Assembly (NCBI GenBank): GCA_037893225.1
Contig: JAZGUH010000401.1
Location: forward strand, 1,302,001 to 1,366,000
From: Hippasteria phrygiana
Taxonomy: Eukaryota; Echinodermata; Asteroidea; Valvatida; Goniasteridae
Direction of reading: 5' to 3'
DNA: 64,000 nucleotides
Shown: piece by piece, positions 1 to 9,782 of the stretch
Position numbering within the stretch: the first letter of the stretch is position 1
Layout of the letters: each line of letters opens with the position of its first letter
Notes under the pieces: generated by a model
Told to the model about the DNA's origin: nothing
What the model saw: only the letters and a program-made list of their open reading frames with translations
Databases searched by the model: none
Program-made: the position numbers and the translations under genes

Positions 1-242
1 AGGTGACAAAGGGGGTTATTGTCTGTCAATACTGAGAAGGGCACAGCCATCAGGTAATCACGAAATTTGTCAACTATTGCCAACTTAAGGGCCAAGAGCT
101 CGAGCTTAAAAGTGCTGTAGTCAGGGTAGTTGACTTCTGCTCCACTGAGACCTCTACCTGCGTAAGCCACTGGATGTATCTTTCCATCATCATCTTTTTG
201 CTTCAGACAAGCACCAAGCCCTCTCAGTGATGCATCCACTTT
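1..242 (-). pseudogene. Ty3/Gypsy pol: RNase H domain (partial)
   Basis: The minus-strand translation of this stretch is open and matches the retrotransposon RNase H that follows the RT connection domain. The first catalytic aspartate is seen in a VDASL context near the start, the glutamate in ELLALKLAI, and the second aspartate in LTDNN close to the window edge. The final catalytic aspartate would lie outside the window. It joins the upstream RT-connection segment (ending ...RPLY near 1185) once the 243-1182 insertion is ignored, so the two are one interrupted gene. It is non-functional here because the insertion separates it from the RT. Confidence 0.8.
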
Positions 243-1182
243 TAAAGGAAACATGCTTCTCAAACTGGCCGGATCACATTTTATTTCATAAATACATTCA
301 TTTATATGTATTAAATGTGAATTAAAAGCCAAACTGGTTCAAGTGAAGTTTTAGTGTGATTATTTGCCGCTCAAAAATTGACCCCCCCTTTTTGGAATTT
401 GTTGAGACTCAAATTGAGGACGTTGTTCGTGACGTAGACCGAGGCGCCGAATCGACTCGATAGTCTGGACCCGGCCCGTATACACACTAGGTCTACACGT
501 GCAATTTCGTAAGTTGCAACAACAACTAACATCGAACTTACCCTGATTTTCTCCCTTTTAGCGAAGGCTAGTCAGGGAATGGCCCGTTTAACTGCTTTCG
601 CCTATATCTTACTCACATCTGGGAACTTTGTTGGGATGGCAGTGGACTTGAGCATATTTTTAATTGTCATCCCAAAGGATTTGAAAATACCAGTATCGAA
701 ACACGACGGCTCAAAGTGGTCGCTACATAACGCTGAGAAGCTGCTGGGGCCGGACCACTACGCTCTTGTCACCTTCACTTTCGCCGTCCAAATTCTCCGA
801 TATTTCGCATCAGTTGGAAATATATGAAGGCTTACTCCAGCCTTCGTTGTTTTGCTGCACCCAGCAGCCACACACCTTGTCGGCATGGCCGAAAAACACT
901 ATATTTTGCTTAGATTTTGGACGAAGAATTTTCGCCGTACAATGTACACACAATGCATACCCGTGATGAATGGGTAATGTGCCTCGATCTACGTCACACA
1001 CTTATGTTAATGAGGGTCCCACTCAGGGGGCGGAGTAGCTTGGACAAACATTTTCAAATTTTTTTTTCTCATATATAATCTGGGAAATAATAGTCTCTGG
1101 ACACAAAATATCATTGTCAAGATAATACTTTATTGTTTTAAGCAGGAATAATGCAATATAAATCCTAAATCATGTTTCCTTT
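243..1182 (-). mobile_element. P-like DNA transposon, short non-autonomous copy carrying a THAP exon (copy 1)
   Basis: The segment begins with TAAAGGAAACATG and ends with the inverse CATGTTTCCTTTA, so it has terminal inverted repeats of about 13 bp. It cuts the gypsy pol frame cleanly between RT connection and RNase H. A second copy of the same length lies inverted at 58205-59145, and a right-end-only piece lies at 27277-27385. The only coding signal inside is a THAP domain exon. The bulk of a P-element transposase is missing. The target duplication is unclear; the flanks are TA-rich. Confidence 0.7.
617..886 (-). pseudogene. THAP zinc-finger exon of a P-like transposase (copy 1)
   Basis: The start codon at 886 opens MPTRCVAAGC, giving the first two zinc ligands (C-x4-C). 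About 50 residues later the same frame shows ALCSDHFEP, with the C-x2-H ligands of a C2CH THAP domain. THAP domains bind the transposon ends in P-element transposases. An in-frame TAG lies before the second ligand pair (after KVKVTRA), so the exon is broken. It ends at an excellent splice donor, GTGAGTAAG at 616-608, implying a further exon that is absent from this short element. The 58507 copy is closely similar but has different damage. Confidence 0.75.
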
Positions 1183-1996
1183 AATACAATGGTCGAGAGA
1201 GATTCGGGTACGTCAGGACTGGTGCCTCGGTAAGAGCTCCTTTCAGATCACCAAACGCCTGTTGGGCCTCTTCGTTCCACATGAAACTTCGTATCCTCTG
1301 TCGAGGCTTGCCTGTGGCACTTGTGGATGACACCAGTGCATGGAGAGGGGCAGCCCTCTTAGAGAAATCCTTGACAAAACGCCGGAAAAAGCTAGCGAGG
1401 CCTAGAAAGGACCGAAGCTCCACCGCGTTCCTTGGAACTGGCCACTCACGCACACGCCACACCTTGTCATCATCGACTGCAACTCCCTGTGCACCCACGA
1501 CATGCCCTAAATATCCAACCTTGTCATGAAACAGCCGGCACGTTTGACCCTTCACCTTGAGCCCAAACTCTCCAAGTCTGGTCAGGACCTTATCCAGCCG
1601 TTGGATATGCTCATCTACAGAGGCAGAAAACAACAAGATGTCATCAAGATATTAAAATTAACAACTCGGAAAGATTCAACTCCCCAAGGCATTGCTCCAT
1701 GACTCTTTGAAATGTCCCGGGAGCATTCACAAGGCCAAACGGCATCCGGATGTACTCATACAACCCGAATGGCACTCTGAAAGCAGTTTTAAACACAGAT
1801 CTTGGATCCATCACCACCTGGTGGTCACCATGAGCCAAGTCGAGGGATGAAAAATACTTGGCACCTGCAAGTACCTCAAATGATTCTTTAATCCGAGGCA
1901 ACGGGAAAGAATCCCGCAATATCTTGGAATTTAACCTCCGATAGTCAATGCATAACCGAATACTTCCATCCCTCTTCCTGACGAGCACCATCGGAC
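1183..1996 (-). pseudogene. Ty3/Gypsy pol: RT fingers-palm C-terminal part and connection
   Basis: From about 1991 the frame reads MVLVRKRDGSIRLCIDYRRL, the classic Ty3/Gypsy RT entry. SSLDLAHGDHQV (motif A aspartate) and RMPFGLVNAPGTF follow. The YLDD active site is intact at about 1645-1634 but lies in a shifted frame, so a one- or two-base indel near 1650 breaks the gene. The downstream frame (1636-1181) gives VGYLGHVVGAQG and FLGLASFFRRFVKDF, the RT thumb and connection. The segment is cut from its N-terminus by the 1997-4020 insertion. Confidence 0.88.
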
Positions 1997-4020
1997 CATG
2001 GGCGGAGATCCCGGGGGGGATGGGGGGATATATCCCCCCCCCCCCCCACTTTTTGACCTGGGGGGGATGACCAATGTAATCATCCCCCCCCCCACTTTTT
2101 TAAGGGTAGGCGTACTAACTTGCGCAGAGTCCGTATAACTTGCCAATACATGTATTTTTGTTTCGCTATACACGTGATGACTTTCCATTGTTCCCTTTAA
2201 TATAACCCATCCCCATAGACTAAGCACTAGTTTGCCTGTCCTCACTTTTTTCCGGAACAAATAAATACATGTGAGGACAGTATTGTTCCCTTTGTTATAC
2301 CTCTTTTTCTGTCCTCGCGTGTAATGCGATACCATGACACCTTGACAGGCCACCACCACGCAGCCCAGCAAGTGCGAGTGTCGTTCGTTTACTTTCCCTG
2401 CATTGAGTTTAAACGCACTGTGGGCAAGAGCTCGGTATGTACAGGCGCGACCCGGGGGGGGGGGGGGGGGGGGGTGGCCGCGGGGGCACGTGCCCCCCGG
2501 TAAATTGAGTCCCCCCCAAAAAAAAAAGAGAAAAAAAGAAGAGGGAAAAAAAGAGGGGGAGGTGAGAGAAAAGGAAGGGAGGAGGAGGGCAACCTCCTTA
2601 AAAAAAAATACCGCCGCCGATATTAAACATCTGCTGTGTCTACTTTTTGGCATAAAACTACTGAAAAATGCAATAAGAAAAAAAAAGGTTATCAATCATG
2701 CCATGGAACTGAATCCCTCTTTTAAGAGAAAACCGGAGTATTTCCCGGATCCCTGGGATTTCAACTCTGTCCATCGATCCCCCTTCAATCCTCCTTGCCG
2801 GGTTCGATCCCATTTTAATCCCTTTGCCGGATCTAGTGTAAACGCGGTGCATCTCAACATATAATCCCCTTGGGGAGTTTATTACAGGTTAAATGGCCCC
2901 AACCAGCAGGAAACAATGGATCACTTGACTGAATGACATACTAAATGTGCCTAAATCCTCTGCCGATGGTTTTAACACAGGGCAAGGAACAGTCTGAAAT
3001 CAAGCCCTTTTCTTGAAAACTTCAACTGAACTGAATTAAAACCAAGAAAAATTCCGGATAAATATAAAATGAAGGGGAAAACTGCAAATTAGACGCAAAA
3101 AATGGTGGAGGGAGAAACTTAGATTTTTGTAGTGATGCATGACATGGCTAAAAAATTGCAAAAAATTATTGCTAACATAATGATATATATATTCTCCATA
3201 TAGGCCTACAATGTAATCTTAACAACTTAAAAAAAAAAGTCAGGTGAAAGTGGTCAGGAATCGCCTCAGATTGCACCACGGAGCATCCAGAATCCACAAT
3301 TTTCTGGGGCCCTTCAGCGGGCCCCGGACCCCACGCCGTAAGGGCTTCGCGCTCGCATTTATCCGTTTTGGTTTGCCCCCGTCTAGATTTTTGTAGTCAT
3401 GACATGGCTAAAATAATGGCTAGAAAATAATGCCTAAAATCATGATATATATAGTCTCCATAAAATCGTCAAAACTTTTGTTAAAAAGAAAGTCAGTGAA
3501 AGTATACATCATTGTCCACCATATGTTTTCATAGTTTTTGTCAAGTGTAGACCAAATCACATTCTAATCATGCCTTACCGAAATGCATCTAGGCATTATT
3601 TTGCAATAATTATTTTGTAAATAATTTATTCTCAATATAATGCATAGGCATTATTTGTGTTGCTAGGTGACCAGAGCTCCATTGTGCAAAGAGACACTTA
3701 CGCTTCCAAATACATTGGATGAGAAATTTGAGTTTTGAAGATCTTTTGTATTTGTTAATGCTTGAAGGTGTTAATTATTGTCATTTATTGCAATTCAAGC
3801 TCAAGAAAAGGTTGAATTTTGACACAATTTTGCACCTAAAATTGTGTAAACCCCAGGGGCTCCAGGGGGCTTTACCTCAACCCCTAGCAAGGGCTTTGCG
3901 CCTGCAACCCACCAGGGGGCCCTTAAGCGGTCCCTTGGACCTCGTGCCGTGTCGCGCTCCACACAAGGATGGCTTTCAAAAATCATCCCCCCCACATGTA
4001 ACAAGAAATCTCCGCGCATG
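1997..4020. mobile_element. hAT-like non-autonomous DNA transposon with 8-bp target duplication
   Basis: The 8-mer CATCGGAC lies immediately left (1989-1996) and right (4021-4028) of this 2,024-bp segment. The ends are inverted: CATGGGCGGAGAT on the left, and CATGCGCGGAGAT when the right end is reversed. An 8-bp duplication with a C-A-start GC-rich TIR fits the hAT superfamily. It interrupts the gypsy RT between ...ASPM and MVLVRKRDG. The interior holds G and C homopolymer tracts, an AG-rich tract, and a repeat shared with 56486-57470 in the opposite orientation. No transposase frame is visible. Confidence 0.75.
3225..3520. repeat. Repeat unit shared inverted with 56516-57000
   Basis: This stretch contains GGGCCCCGGACCCCACGCCG, a GCTTCGCGCTCGCATTT box, and flanking text ending in TTTTTGTAGTCATGACATGG. 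The same blocks occur in reverse complement twice in tandem at 56516-57000. It is part of the interior of the hAT-like element rather than a separate gene. Confidence 0.6.
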
Positions 4021-4027
4021 CATCGGA

Positions 4028-4438
4028 CTAGCATACAGACTTGAACTCTGCCTGATAATACCCTGCATGAAGAAGCCTCTGCAGAAGGTCCCTCACCTCT
4101 TGAAGGCAGTGTGGGGGTATCCTACGGTAGGGTTGGTTCACCGGAATTTCATTCACCGTGTGGATCTGGTGGGGAACCTTATCACACCGACCCACATCAA
4201 ATTCATCTGTCGAGAAGACCGACTCGTGCCGCTGGATCAGCTGAACCACATCATCTTTCTGATCCGCTGACAATGCACAAGATGCCAAACTCAGACCAGG
4301 TGGAAGTTCATACTGGGAACCATCAGAAAACAAATACATCTCCCTCGAGACAAGATCATCAACTTCATGCTGAGCCCTAACTTCAACTAGTGATGCGTCA
4401 CTATCCGGTGGACGATTGCGTTCCCCTACTTCTTCCAA
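4028..4438 (-). pseudogene. Ty3/Gypsy pol: RT N-terminal part
   Basis: The minus-strand frame gives SADQKDDVVQLIQRHESVFS, then a KVPHQIHTVNEIPVNQPYRR segment and LQEVRDLLQRLLHAGYY. These are the pre-RT linker and the first RT helix of Ty3/Gypsy elements. A one-base shift at about 4060 ends the track frame. In the other frame the text continues GIIRQSSSLYASPM, reaching the exact point where the 8-bp duplication and hAT-like insertion begin. It continues at 1991 after the insertion. Confidence 0.82.
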
Positions 4439-4557
4439 CCAAGCACCCAGACTGCAAACCTCTGGACACTATTTTCCCCGGTAGCTACACCTATCTGAGG
4501 GGCGGACACAACTTCCGATACTTCTGCGAGTTTAGTGTATGGTGGAATCACCAAGGC

Positions 4558-5234
4558 TTAATTCCCCAAGTTTGCAACTATGGCCGTGACAAATTTGCCC
4601 AGACAAGTCATACAAGAGTTGTACACCTGACACTGACTGCTCAGATTACCTCCTGTACATGTCGACTGCGAAACAGCATCACTCGCCACATTGATGTGTA
4701 CACTCTCCACAAGCACCACCTTATCCCTGAAAGTGCTCAAGGGGGCCCTTACTTGACATTGCACAGCCTGAACCTGCCTCGCATGGATCACAGTAGGATG
4801 TCTCCCCGTGCGGGAAGCTGCCACTCTAGCCTTGCACTGAGCTGCATCTTTGGACCCACAAATGTCACACTCCCTGGTTAACTGGTACAACCGAAAAGTC
4901 AACTCCCATGCATTAGCATACTTGCTAAACCTATCAAACTCAAGATCCTTAAGCAAGTCTAAGACATTACAACCCAGGAGTACAGGACCTCGGTTGCGAC
5001 CCAACAGCTCACCCTCCGCAGGGTCACTTATCACCAGGAAATGAGCGGTAACTGTGTGCGTGTGTACACAAAGAGGGACTTCAACATATCCCTTAACGGG
5101 GACCCGAATACCACCCACACTAAATACTTGTAGGTAAGTGACACTCCACTCACCCTAGATGCCAAGTGTTCCTGAAAGAAGGACTCACAGATCACAGATT
5201 TTCAGCGCCCGTGTGACAGGCACACCGGCCAAGC
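4558..5234 (-). pseudogene. Ty3/Gypsy pol: retropepsin-like protease region
   Basis: The frame from 5118 reads GGIRVPVKGYVEVPL and later GPVLLGCNVLDLL, which matches the flap and C-terminal strand of retropepsins in Ty3/Gypsy elements. Upstream, between 5118 and 5234, the expected active-site triad is seen only as HTGAEN (near 5203), with histidine where the catalytic aspartate should be, and at least one frameshift. The remainder down to 4558 is linker-like. I infer a dead protease. It sits between gag and RT as expected. Confidence 0.65.
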
Positions 5235-6386
5235 TCACAACAGCTTTGGGACTTTCATGCACCAGCTGACACAGCAGATCGTCTGTAATTGCTTTAATCT
5301 GGCTTTAATAGGCAGAGCTGCAGCCTGCCAAACATCTTGAGCAGAACTCCTGGGCGGGGGGACTTCTGTCATATTGTAGAGACGAACCCTGCACCGGGCT
5401 CTGGTGTGCCCGGGCTTCTTGCAGCGAAAACATATCAGTGGTGACCGAGAAACAGATTCGCCCCCCTGACCTTTGACCTGGTCGGCATTAACTCCCATCC
5501 CAGGCATACTCATGCGCATAATACTGGTTGTCAAGGATGTGAGTTGTTCCTGTTGTTTGCTAACTTGGTTCTGCAAACCCTTAATTAGCTCTCCTTGCTG
5601 CTGCAAAAGCTTGTACAACTTCCCATCTTGTGTATGTGAAACCAACTCACTAACAGTAATTTCTCTTGTTTCCTCTGTTGCAGAATCACCATCCCCAAGA
5701 CAGTCGTCACACTGTTCTGCCCAAGTCTGCCTAACGTGTGAACGTCGCGTTTGCGGATCCCTTTCAGTATCACTGAATAGGTCAAGGGCAGCATCACGCA
5801 TGTCTGCAAATGTTTGTTCAGGTTTAGCTAGCTCAAGCCTCCTTAGCTCTATGCGCATGGACTGGCTTCGCGCACCCGCAACAAACTGGCCAATAAGCAC
5901 CTTGTTTCTAAGCACCTTCAGAACCTGCCGCTCACTATCGGACGCCACTTCTAATATTCTATCGTGCAACCTGATCAATGCCCTCAAAAAATCCATCAAT
6001 GATTCCCCCTCTGATTGAGTGCGTTCGTACAGCGCCCTCTGGAGTGATTGAGTCGTCTCTATGGCCCCAAAATGGCGGTGAAGCAGCATAACCAAAGCCC
6101 CATAGTCTGACTCGGCACCATCATGACATGTTATCTCCTCTCTGGCAGTGCCCCCAAGGTGGTTTACCACCACATGAGCCTTTTCTCTGTCAGGAATTCT
6201 ACATTGTTGGCAATAGACCTCCACTTCCTCAAGCCACTCCCAAATTGCTAGGTCACCTGGCTTCAATGGCCGACCCGTAAATCTCACCAATTTAACAGGC
6301 CTTTGCGACGATGATTTGTTTTGTTTTGGCGCTTCAGTTAAGCCTGACACAAGGCGCTTAACCAGATCAGTACCAGAGGTAGCCAT
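5235..6386 (-). CDS. gag: Ty3/Gypsy gag polyprotein
   Basis: This 383-residue frame starts MATSGTDLVKRL and is uninterrupted. The middle is a capsid-like helical region (WEWLEEVEVYCQQ, SLMDFLRALIRLHDRI) typical of retrotransposon gag. A predicted coiled-coil stretch lies around residues 255-295 (GELIKGLQNQVSKQQEQL). One CCHC zinc knuckle, CFRCKKPGHTRARC, is near residue 320. Gag forms the particle that packages the element RNA. The C-terminus likely continued into the protease by frameshift, as downstream frames carry pol. This is the longest intact part of the element. The start fits because the next upstream stop is close and no coding text precedes it. Confidence 0.85.
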   Translation of the reverse strand: MATSGTDLVKRLVSGLTEAPKQNKSSSQRPVKLVRFTGRPLKPGDLAIWEWLEEVEVYCQQCRIPDREKAHVVVNHLGGTAREEITCHDGAESDYGALVMLLHRHFGAIETTQSLQRALYERTQSEGESLMDFLRALIRLHDRILEVASDSERQVLKVLRNKVLIGQFVAGARSQSMRIELRRLELAKPEQTFADMRDAALDLFSDTERDPQTRRSHVRQTWAEQCDDCLGDGDSATEETREITVSELVSHTQDGKLYKLLQQQGELIKGLQNQVSKQQEQLTSLTTSIMRMSMPGMGVNADQVKGQGGESVSRSPLICFRCKKPGHTRARCRVRLYNMTEVPPPRSSAQDVWQAAALPIKARLKQLQTICCVSWCMKVPKLL

Positions 6387-6778
6387 TAGTTAATCCCCGT
6401 ACACAAAACACTGTCTAGGAAACAAAAGAAATAGGCCCAATTCACTGCCTATAGCAAAAAACAAATGAATTGCATTAAAACACTGTCCATCACTGTTCAT
6501 AGGAGCTTCATGCAATGTTACTCCGCCCAGACTCACCATACCAGCTGTCGGACAGTCAAATCAGCTGAACCTCCACTTGATGCCTCCCGTCCAGCTAACT
6601 CTGTGCAGCAACCCTCCAACATGGACTTTGATCCCTCTCAGCAGTGATGAAAGCCACATCATATGTAGGCTACGATGAATCCACGAACCCACCCCATCCG
6701 TGTTTACCATTTGTAGAGTACCGGGGGTCCTGCGTGGGGTTGTCGGTGAGGACAACAATAAGATAACCAGTCTTTGAC
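6387..6778. other. Gypsy leader/possible 5' LTR region, ends not resolved
   Basis: No convincing coding frame. By position this should hold the primer-binding site and the start of the 5' LTR of the minus-strand gypsy element. I could not recognise an LTR boundary or a tRNA-complementary site with confidence, and the matching 3' LTR is outside the window. Confidence 0.35.
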
Positions 6779-6789
6779 AGGCTGAATCT

Positions 6790-6952
6790 AGCTTGAAAAT
6801 TCCAGATCTAGGCTCATGACATGGGAGATTCGCCGTTTAGAGCTGGAAGAACTCCTATAGGATTTTGAGCGGTCTGTTGCTTTTTGCCGATATCTTCCGT
6901 TTCCCTGAATATATCTCCCATGTCATGAGCCTAGAGCTGGAATTTTCAAGCT
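6790..6952. mobile_element. Short TIR MITE with 11-bp direct flanks (Mutator-like candidate)
   Basis: Both ends carry a nearly perfect 40-bp inverted repeat beginning AGCTTGAAAATTCCAG and including GGCTCATGACATGGGAGAT. The direct repeat AGGCTGAATCT flanks it at 6779-6789 and 6953-6963. An insertion of 163 bp with 9-11-bp duplications is typical of Mutator-like elements. It sits in the presumed LTR of the gypsy element. Confidence 0.75.
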
Positions 6953-6963
6953 AGGCTGAATCT

Positions 6964-7411
6964 GCTTTCCGACTATGCACCTGAGGCTTTGTATATTTCT
7001 TCTTCCATCAATCAAGAAAACCAACTGTCGTGTAATCTAAATCACATCTCCAAGGCGCGCCTTCCCCCTCAAGTCTTCAATTACTCATCATTCGACATCC
7101 TTCGTCGCGAAAATTAGCAAAACTTTCAACTCAAGAGAATCACAACCACGTCAGAATGGCGGGGGCGTCGTGCACGACTTTTTGACCTGCAGCACAGGCC
7201 CCGTAAAACTGCATTTGACCCCATCCAACGGTGTCATTGAATGGCGCCCTCTCTTGGTCCTTCAACTATTTAATCGATTAGTCCAATCCACAACATTAAC
7301 AAAATGTTCGCTGCCAGTGGCAGAATTGCAATACGCGTACAATGTGCATGTTAGATATATCCAGCTCTTGGGACATCTGAGATGTTATGGAACTTGTCTG
7401 TTGTGTCAAAG
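6964..7411. other. No gene recognised
   Basis: An 81-residue open frame at 7170-7415 has no recognisable features. The stretch may be the remainder of the gypsy LTR or unique flanking DNA. Confidence 0.3.
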
Positions 7412-7575
7412 TTGAGACGATTTCTGGATCTAGATAGTTATACTCCGACAAAACGGATACCCGCATCCCATCAGAGTTTGTGACCTATGACCTTTGATGA
7501 CTGGACCGAAGCAGAAAATGTATTTAAGATGGTTCTTCACTGCAGATTTCAAGCTGTTTAGTGATGTCTAGAATT
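7412..7575 (-). mobile_element. 3' end of a non-LTR retrotransposon (copy in left arm)
   Basis: On the minus strand this reads ...EEPS, GPVIKGHRSQTLM-like text in shifted frames, and ends GTCGGAGTATAACTATC followed by TAGATCCAGAAATC. The same 3' end occurs at 11040-11167 and, with a (GATCCA)n tail, at 38325-38370. This shows a family with a GATCCA-type microsatellite tail. Confidence 0.55.
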
Positions 7576-7727
7576 GAGTGTTTATTATTTAGATTACACG
7601 ACTTAACATGATGTTTTAAATAGCTCACAACCTTGTTGACATATTCCCAAGAGGAAGAATTCCGGAAGTGTAGACTACACGACAAGACAAGACATTGATT
7701 ACATGAACCATCTTACCAAGCCATAAT

Positions 7728-8110
7728 ATGGTGTACTATTTACGACACACCCATTTGCCTCTTCCACACGCGACGCGACTATACGACGCGACGGCACGAC
7801 GGCTCCGTTGCATCGTGCCGTCGCGTCGTGCCGTCGCTTCTTTCCCATTACTTTTGTGCACATTCTGGCGTGGCGTCGCGTCGTACGTCGCGTCGTGCCG
7901 TCGTGCCGTCGCGTCGATTTTTTTCCAGCTTGCATGTTTTCTTTTCTCAACGTCGCCCCTTCTGTCGCCCATCGCGTCGCACCGTCGTGCGTCGCGTCGT
8001 GTGTCGCGTCGTGTGTCGCGTCATGCTCGCGTCGTGCTCGCGTCGTGCGTCGCGTCGTGTTTAGCGTGGAGTACTCATGCTATTGTGAACATGCGCAGTT
8101 AAAATACCGA
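7728..8110. repeat. CGACG/CGTCG-rich low-complexity block
   Basis: The block is built of irregular repeats of CGTCGCGTCGTG and CGTCGTGCCGTCGCGTCG. It begins at GTGTACTATTTACGACAC and ends near ACATGCGCAGTT. The inverted counterpart is 10555-10912. Its open frames in several phases are by-products of the low-complexity composition and I do not call them genes. Confidence 0.8.
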
Positions 8111-8116
8111 ACTGGC

Positions 8117-8530
8117 TCACAGAGGGCGTGTTTGTTTCACGCAGATCCGGAGCGCGATCAGTGATCCGGAGCGTCGAAAGCTGCTCCGGATCACGCTTTT
8201 AGTGATCCTGCTCGCGAGGTGGGTTCGCAAGATCCAAGATGGCGACGTGCGAGACAGACAGAGAAAAGTGACGGTATTTTTTCGTAGATTTGAAGCATTT
8301 AACGAGCTATTGTGACAGTATTTACTCATAATTCGTTTACAGTTTTTTTTGCTATTAAAGGTATGTACGATATATTTACTTTTCTGGAAATAGTTTATCA
8401 TAAAAATTGTTTATCATAAAAATAGCCCTACAGAATCTGAAGCAGACGACATTGTCGTGTAATACAAATTCTCGCAGCATGCAACATATAGCGAGAGTGA
8501 TTCGCGATCCTGTTTGTTTTCGTTCGGCGA
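8117..8530. mobile_element. MITE-like repeat with TTTGTTT-CG ends (mirrored at 10090-10540)
   Basis: The block carries GTGTTTGTTTCACGCAGATC near its left end and GATCCTGTTTGTTTTCG near its right end. Internal palindromic GATCCGGAGC elements are present. A close inverted copy lies in the right arm of the large inverted repeat. No coding potential was seen. Confidence 0.5.
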
Positions 8531-8537
8531 TAGTCCC

Positions 8538-8770
8538 AATCGACAATAAGGTTTGATAGTCCGAATGGACGATAAGGTTCGATATTCCGGACTATCGAAC
8601 CTTGTTGTCGATTCGGACTATGGCACCTATTCCGACTATCGAACCTTCGGATTATTTAACCTTATGCTCTTTTCGGACTATTGGGCCCTTCGGACTATCG
8701 AACCTTCGGACCATTACGAACCTTCGGATAAATAACCCTTCGGACTAAAGAACCTTCGGACAATCGGGAT
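8538..8770. repeat. TTCGGACTATCGAACC minisatellite-like tract
   Basis: About fifteen imperfect copies of the motifs CGGACTATCGAACCTTCGGA and its inverse follow one another, ending just before a long C tract at 8779. The motif is itself partly palindromic. Confidence 0.7.
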
Positions 8771-9036
8771 GTCACCGTTCCCCCCCCCCCCCCCCCCCCC
8801 ACCCACCAACCTTGACGAGAAATGGAAACCGCTCATAACGTGTAGTTTTATTGTAACTTTGTTTTACGCCGTTTATGTAAACCCGTGGACACGGCAAGTT
8901 CTATTTCAAGTTTCAACATTTATAAACCTTTACAGTGAGTTATATAAGTGAGCCGACTGAGTCTAATAATATATTGCGATACCCTTGGCCGAGAGGACTA
9001 TGGCAGATTCTTCATGACATTGATTAATAACTGCAA

Positions 9037-9279
9037 ATGGAGGAATCCAGATCACACATCGAACTTGAAACACAACTGTATACAGCTGTATTCTTCAGAT
9101 ATTGGCATGACAAAAGCCAAGAAATCATGCTTCTGCGCGAGGGCCGGGCACTGATGCCACTACCTCATAGTTGCGATCTAATCAAGCAATCCACGAGTTC
9201 AACAAGCCGCAAGCAATCAAGTTCAGCTAAATGCCTTCTCATTTTGATCTTGATGACCATTGTACCATTCGTGTTTTAA
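9037..9279 (+). CDS. Small hypothetical ORF with hydrophobic C-terminus
   Basis: An 80-residue frame starts MEESRSHIELETQLYTAVFF and ends in a hydrophobic tail (CLLILILMTIVPFVF) that could be a tail anchor. The start context (AAATGGAGG) is reasonable. I do not recognise the family, and no neighbouring exon is evident. It lies between the arms of the large inverted repeat, in unique-looking DNA. It could equally be a chance frame or a fragment of a transposon gene. Treat it as weak. Confidence 0.2.
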   Translation: MEESRSHIELETQLYTAVFFRYWHDKSQEIMLLREGRALMPLPHSCDLIKQSTSSTSRKQSSSAKCLLILILMTIVPFVF

Positions 9280-9363
9280 GCTGAATCCAATGTACAATTA
9301 CTGTTAAGAATGTAGTTGTTTATGAGAAAGTTTTGGGAGAATACTACTTTCTCATAATATCAA

Positions 9364-9427
9364 AGTACATGTACCTTTCTTTTGCTATGTGTGTTGACAT
9401 GTACCTTTCTTTTGCTATGTGTGTTGA
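9364..9427. repeat. Tandem duplication, 30-bp unit
   Basis: CATGTACCTTTCTTTTGCTA and the following TGTGTGTTGA occur twice head to tail. Confidence 0.85.
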
Positions 9428-9484
9428 ACTGATTACTGAATTTTGCTTATTGCCAAGAGCGCAGTCAAGAAGTTCATGCGTATA

Positions 9485-9782
9485 CAGGGGCGGATCCAGG
9501 ATTTTTTGCGGGGGGGGGGGGGGGGGGGCAGAAAGGTGACTAAAAAGAATACAAGCGGGGGGGGGGGGGGGGGGGGGGCTGACACACTTTTTAACCCATT
9601 GGTGGCGCCATTTAACCACTTGTACTTACCCATAGGCAAAATAGGACATGCGGTTTCTGCTTTTCTGGTTTGCAACTTTAGGCGTAGGCCCCTAACAAAA
9701 TAAATGGCCACGAGCAGGGAGGGGGGGGGGGGGGGAGTTTAGACCCCCCAAACCCCCCCCCCCCCCCCTGGATCCGCGCCTG
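9485..9782. mobile_element. hAT-like MITE with homopolymer tracts
   Basis: The ends are CAGGGGCGGATCCAGG and its inverse CCTGGATCCGCGCCTG. Between them lie three long G or C runs and a core containing TTGGTGGCGCCATTTAACC and GCGTAGGCCCCTA. Inverted or partial copies lie at 21247-21531 and 60240-60450. Flanks share GTATA, but I could not confirm an 8-bp duplication. Confidence 0.75.

Larger units (their letters stand above)
1..6386 (-). mobile_element. Ty3/Gypsy-like retrotransposon, decayed and nested
   Basis: Reading the minus strand from right to left, the segments come in the order gag, retropepsin-like, RT, RNase H, which is the Ty3/Gypsy gag-pol order. RNase H runs off the left edge, so the integrase and 3' LTR are outside the window. 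The 5' LTR must lie right of 6386, but I could not define its ends. The reading frame is broken by several one-base shifts and two inserted DNA transposons (243-1182 and 1997-4020). The gypsy copy therefore predates both insertions. Confidence 0.85.

Noticed and set aside
2389..2864. Open frames with poly-glycine and lysine/glutamate runs
   Set aside because: They are translations of G tracts and an AG-rich tract in the hAT-like element; no domain or splice signal.
3719..4270. 183-residue plus ORF
   Set aside because: It spans the hAT-like element end and antisense gypsy RT; a shadow frame.
7699..8164. Several overlapping arginine-rich frames in the CGACG block, and their counterparts at 10562-10959
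   Set aside because: All phases and both strands are open because of the low-complexity repeat; not independent genes.
9344..9711. Frames with poly-proline or poly-glycine
   Set aside because: They cross homopolymer tracts of a MITE.
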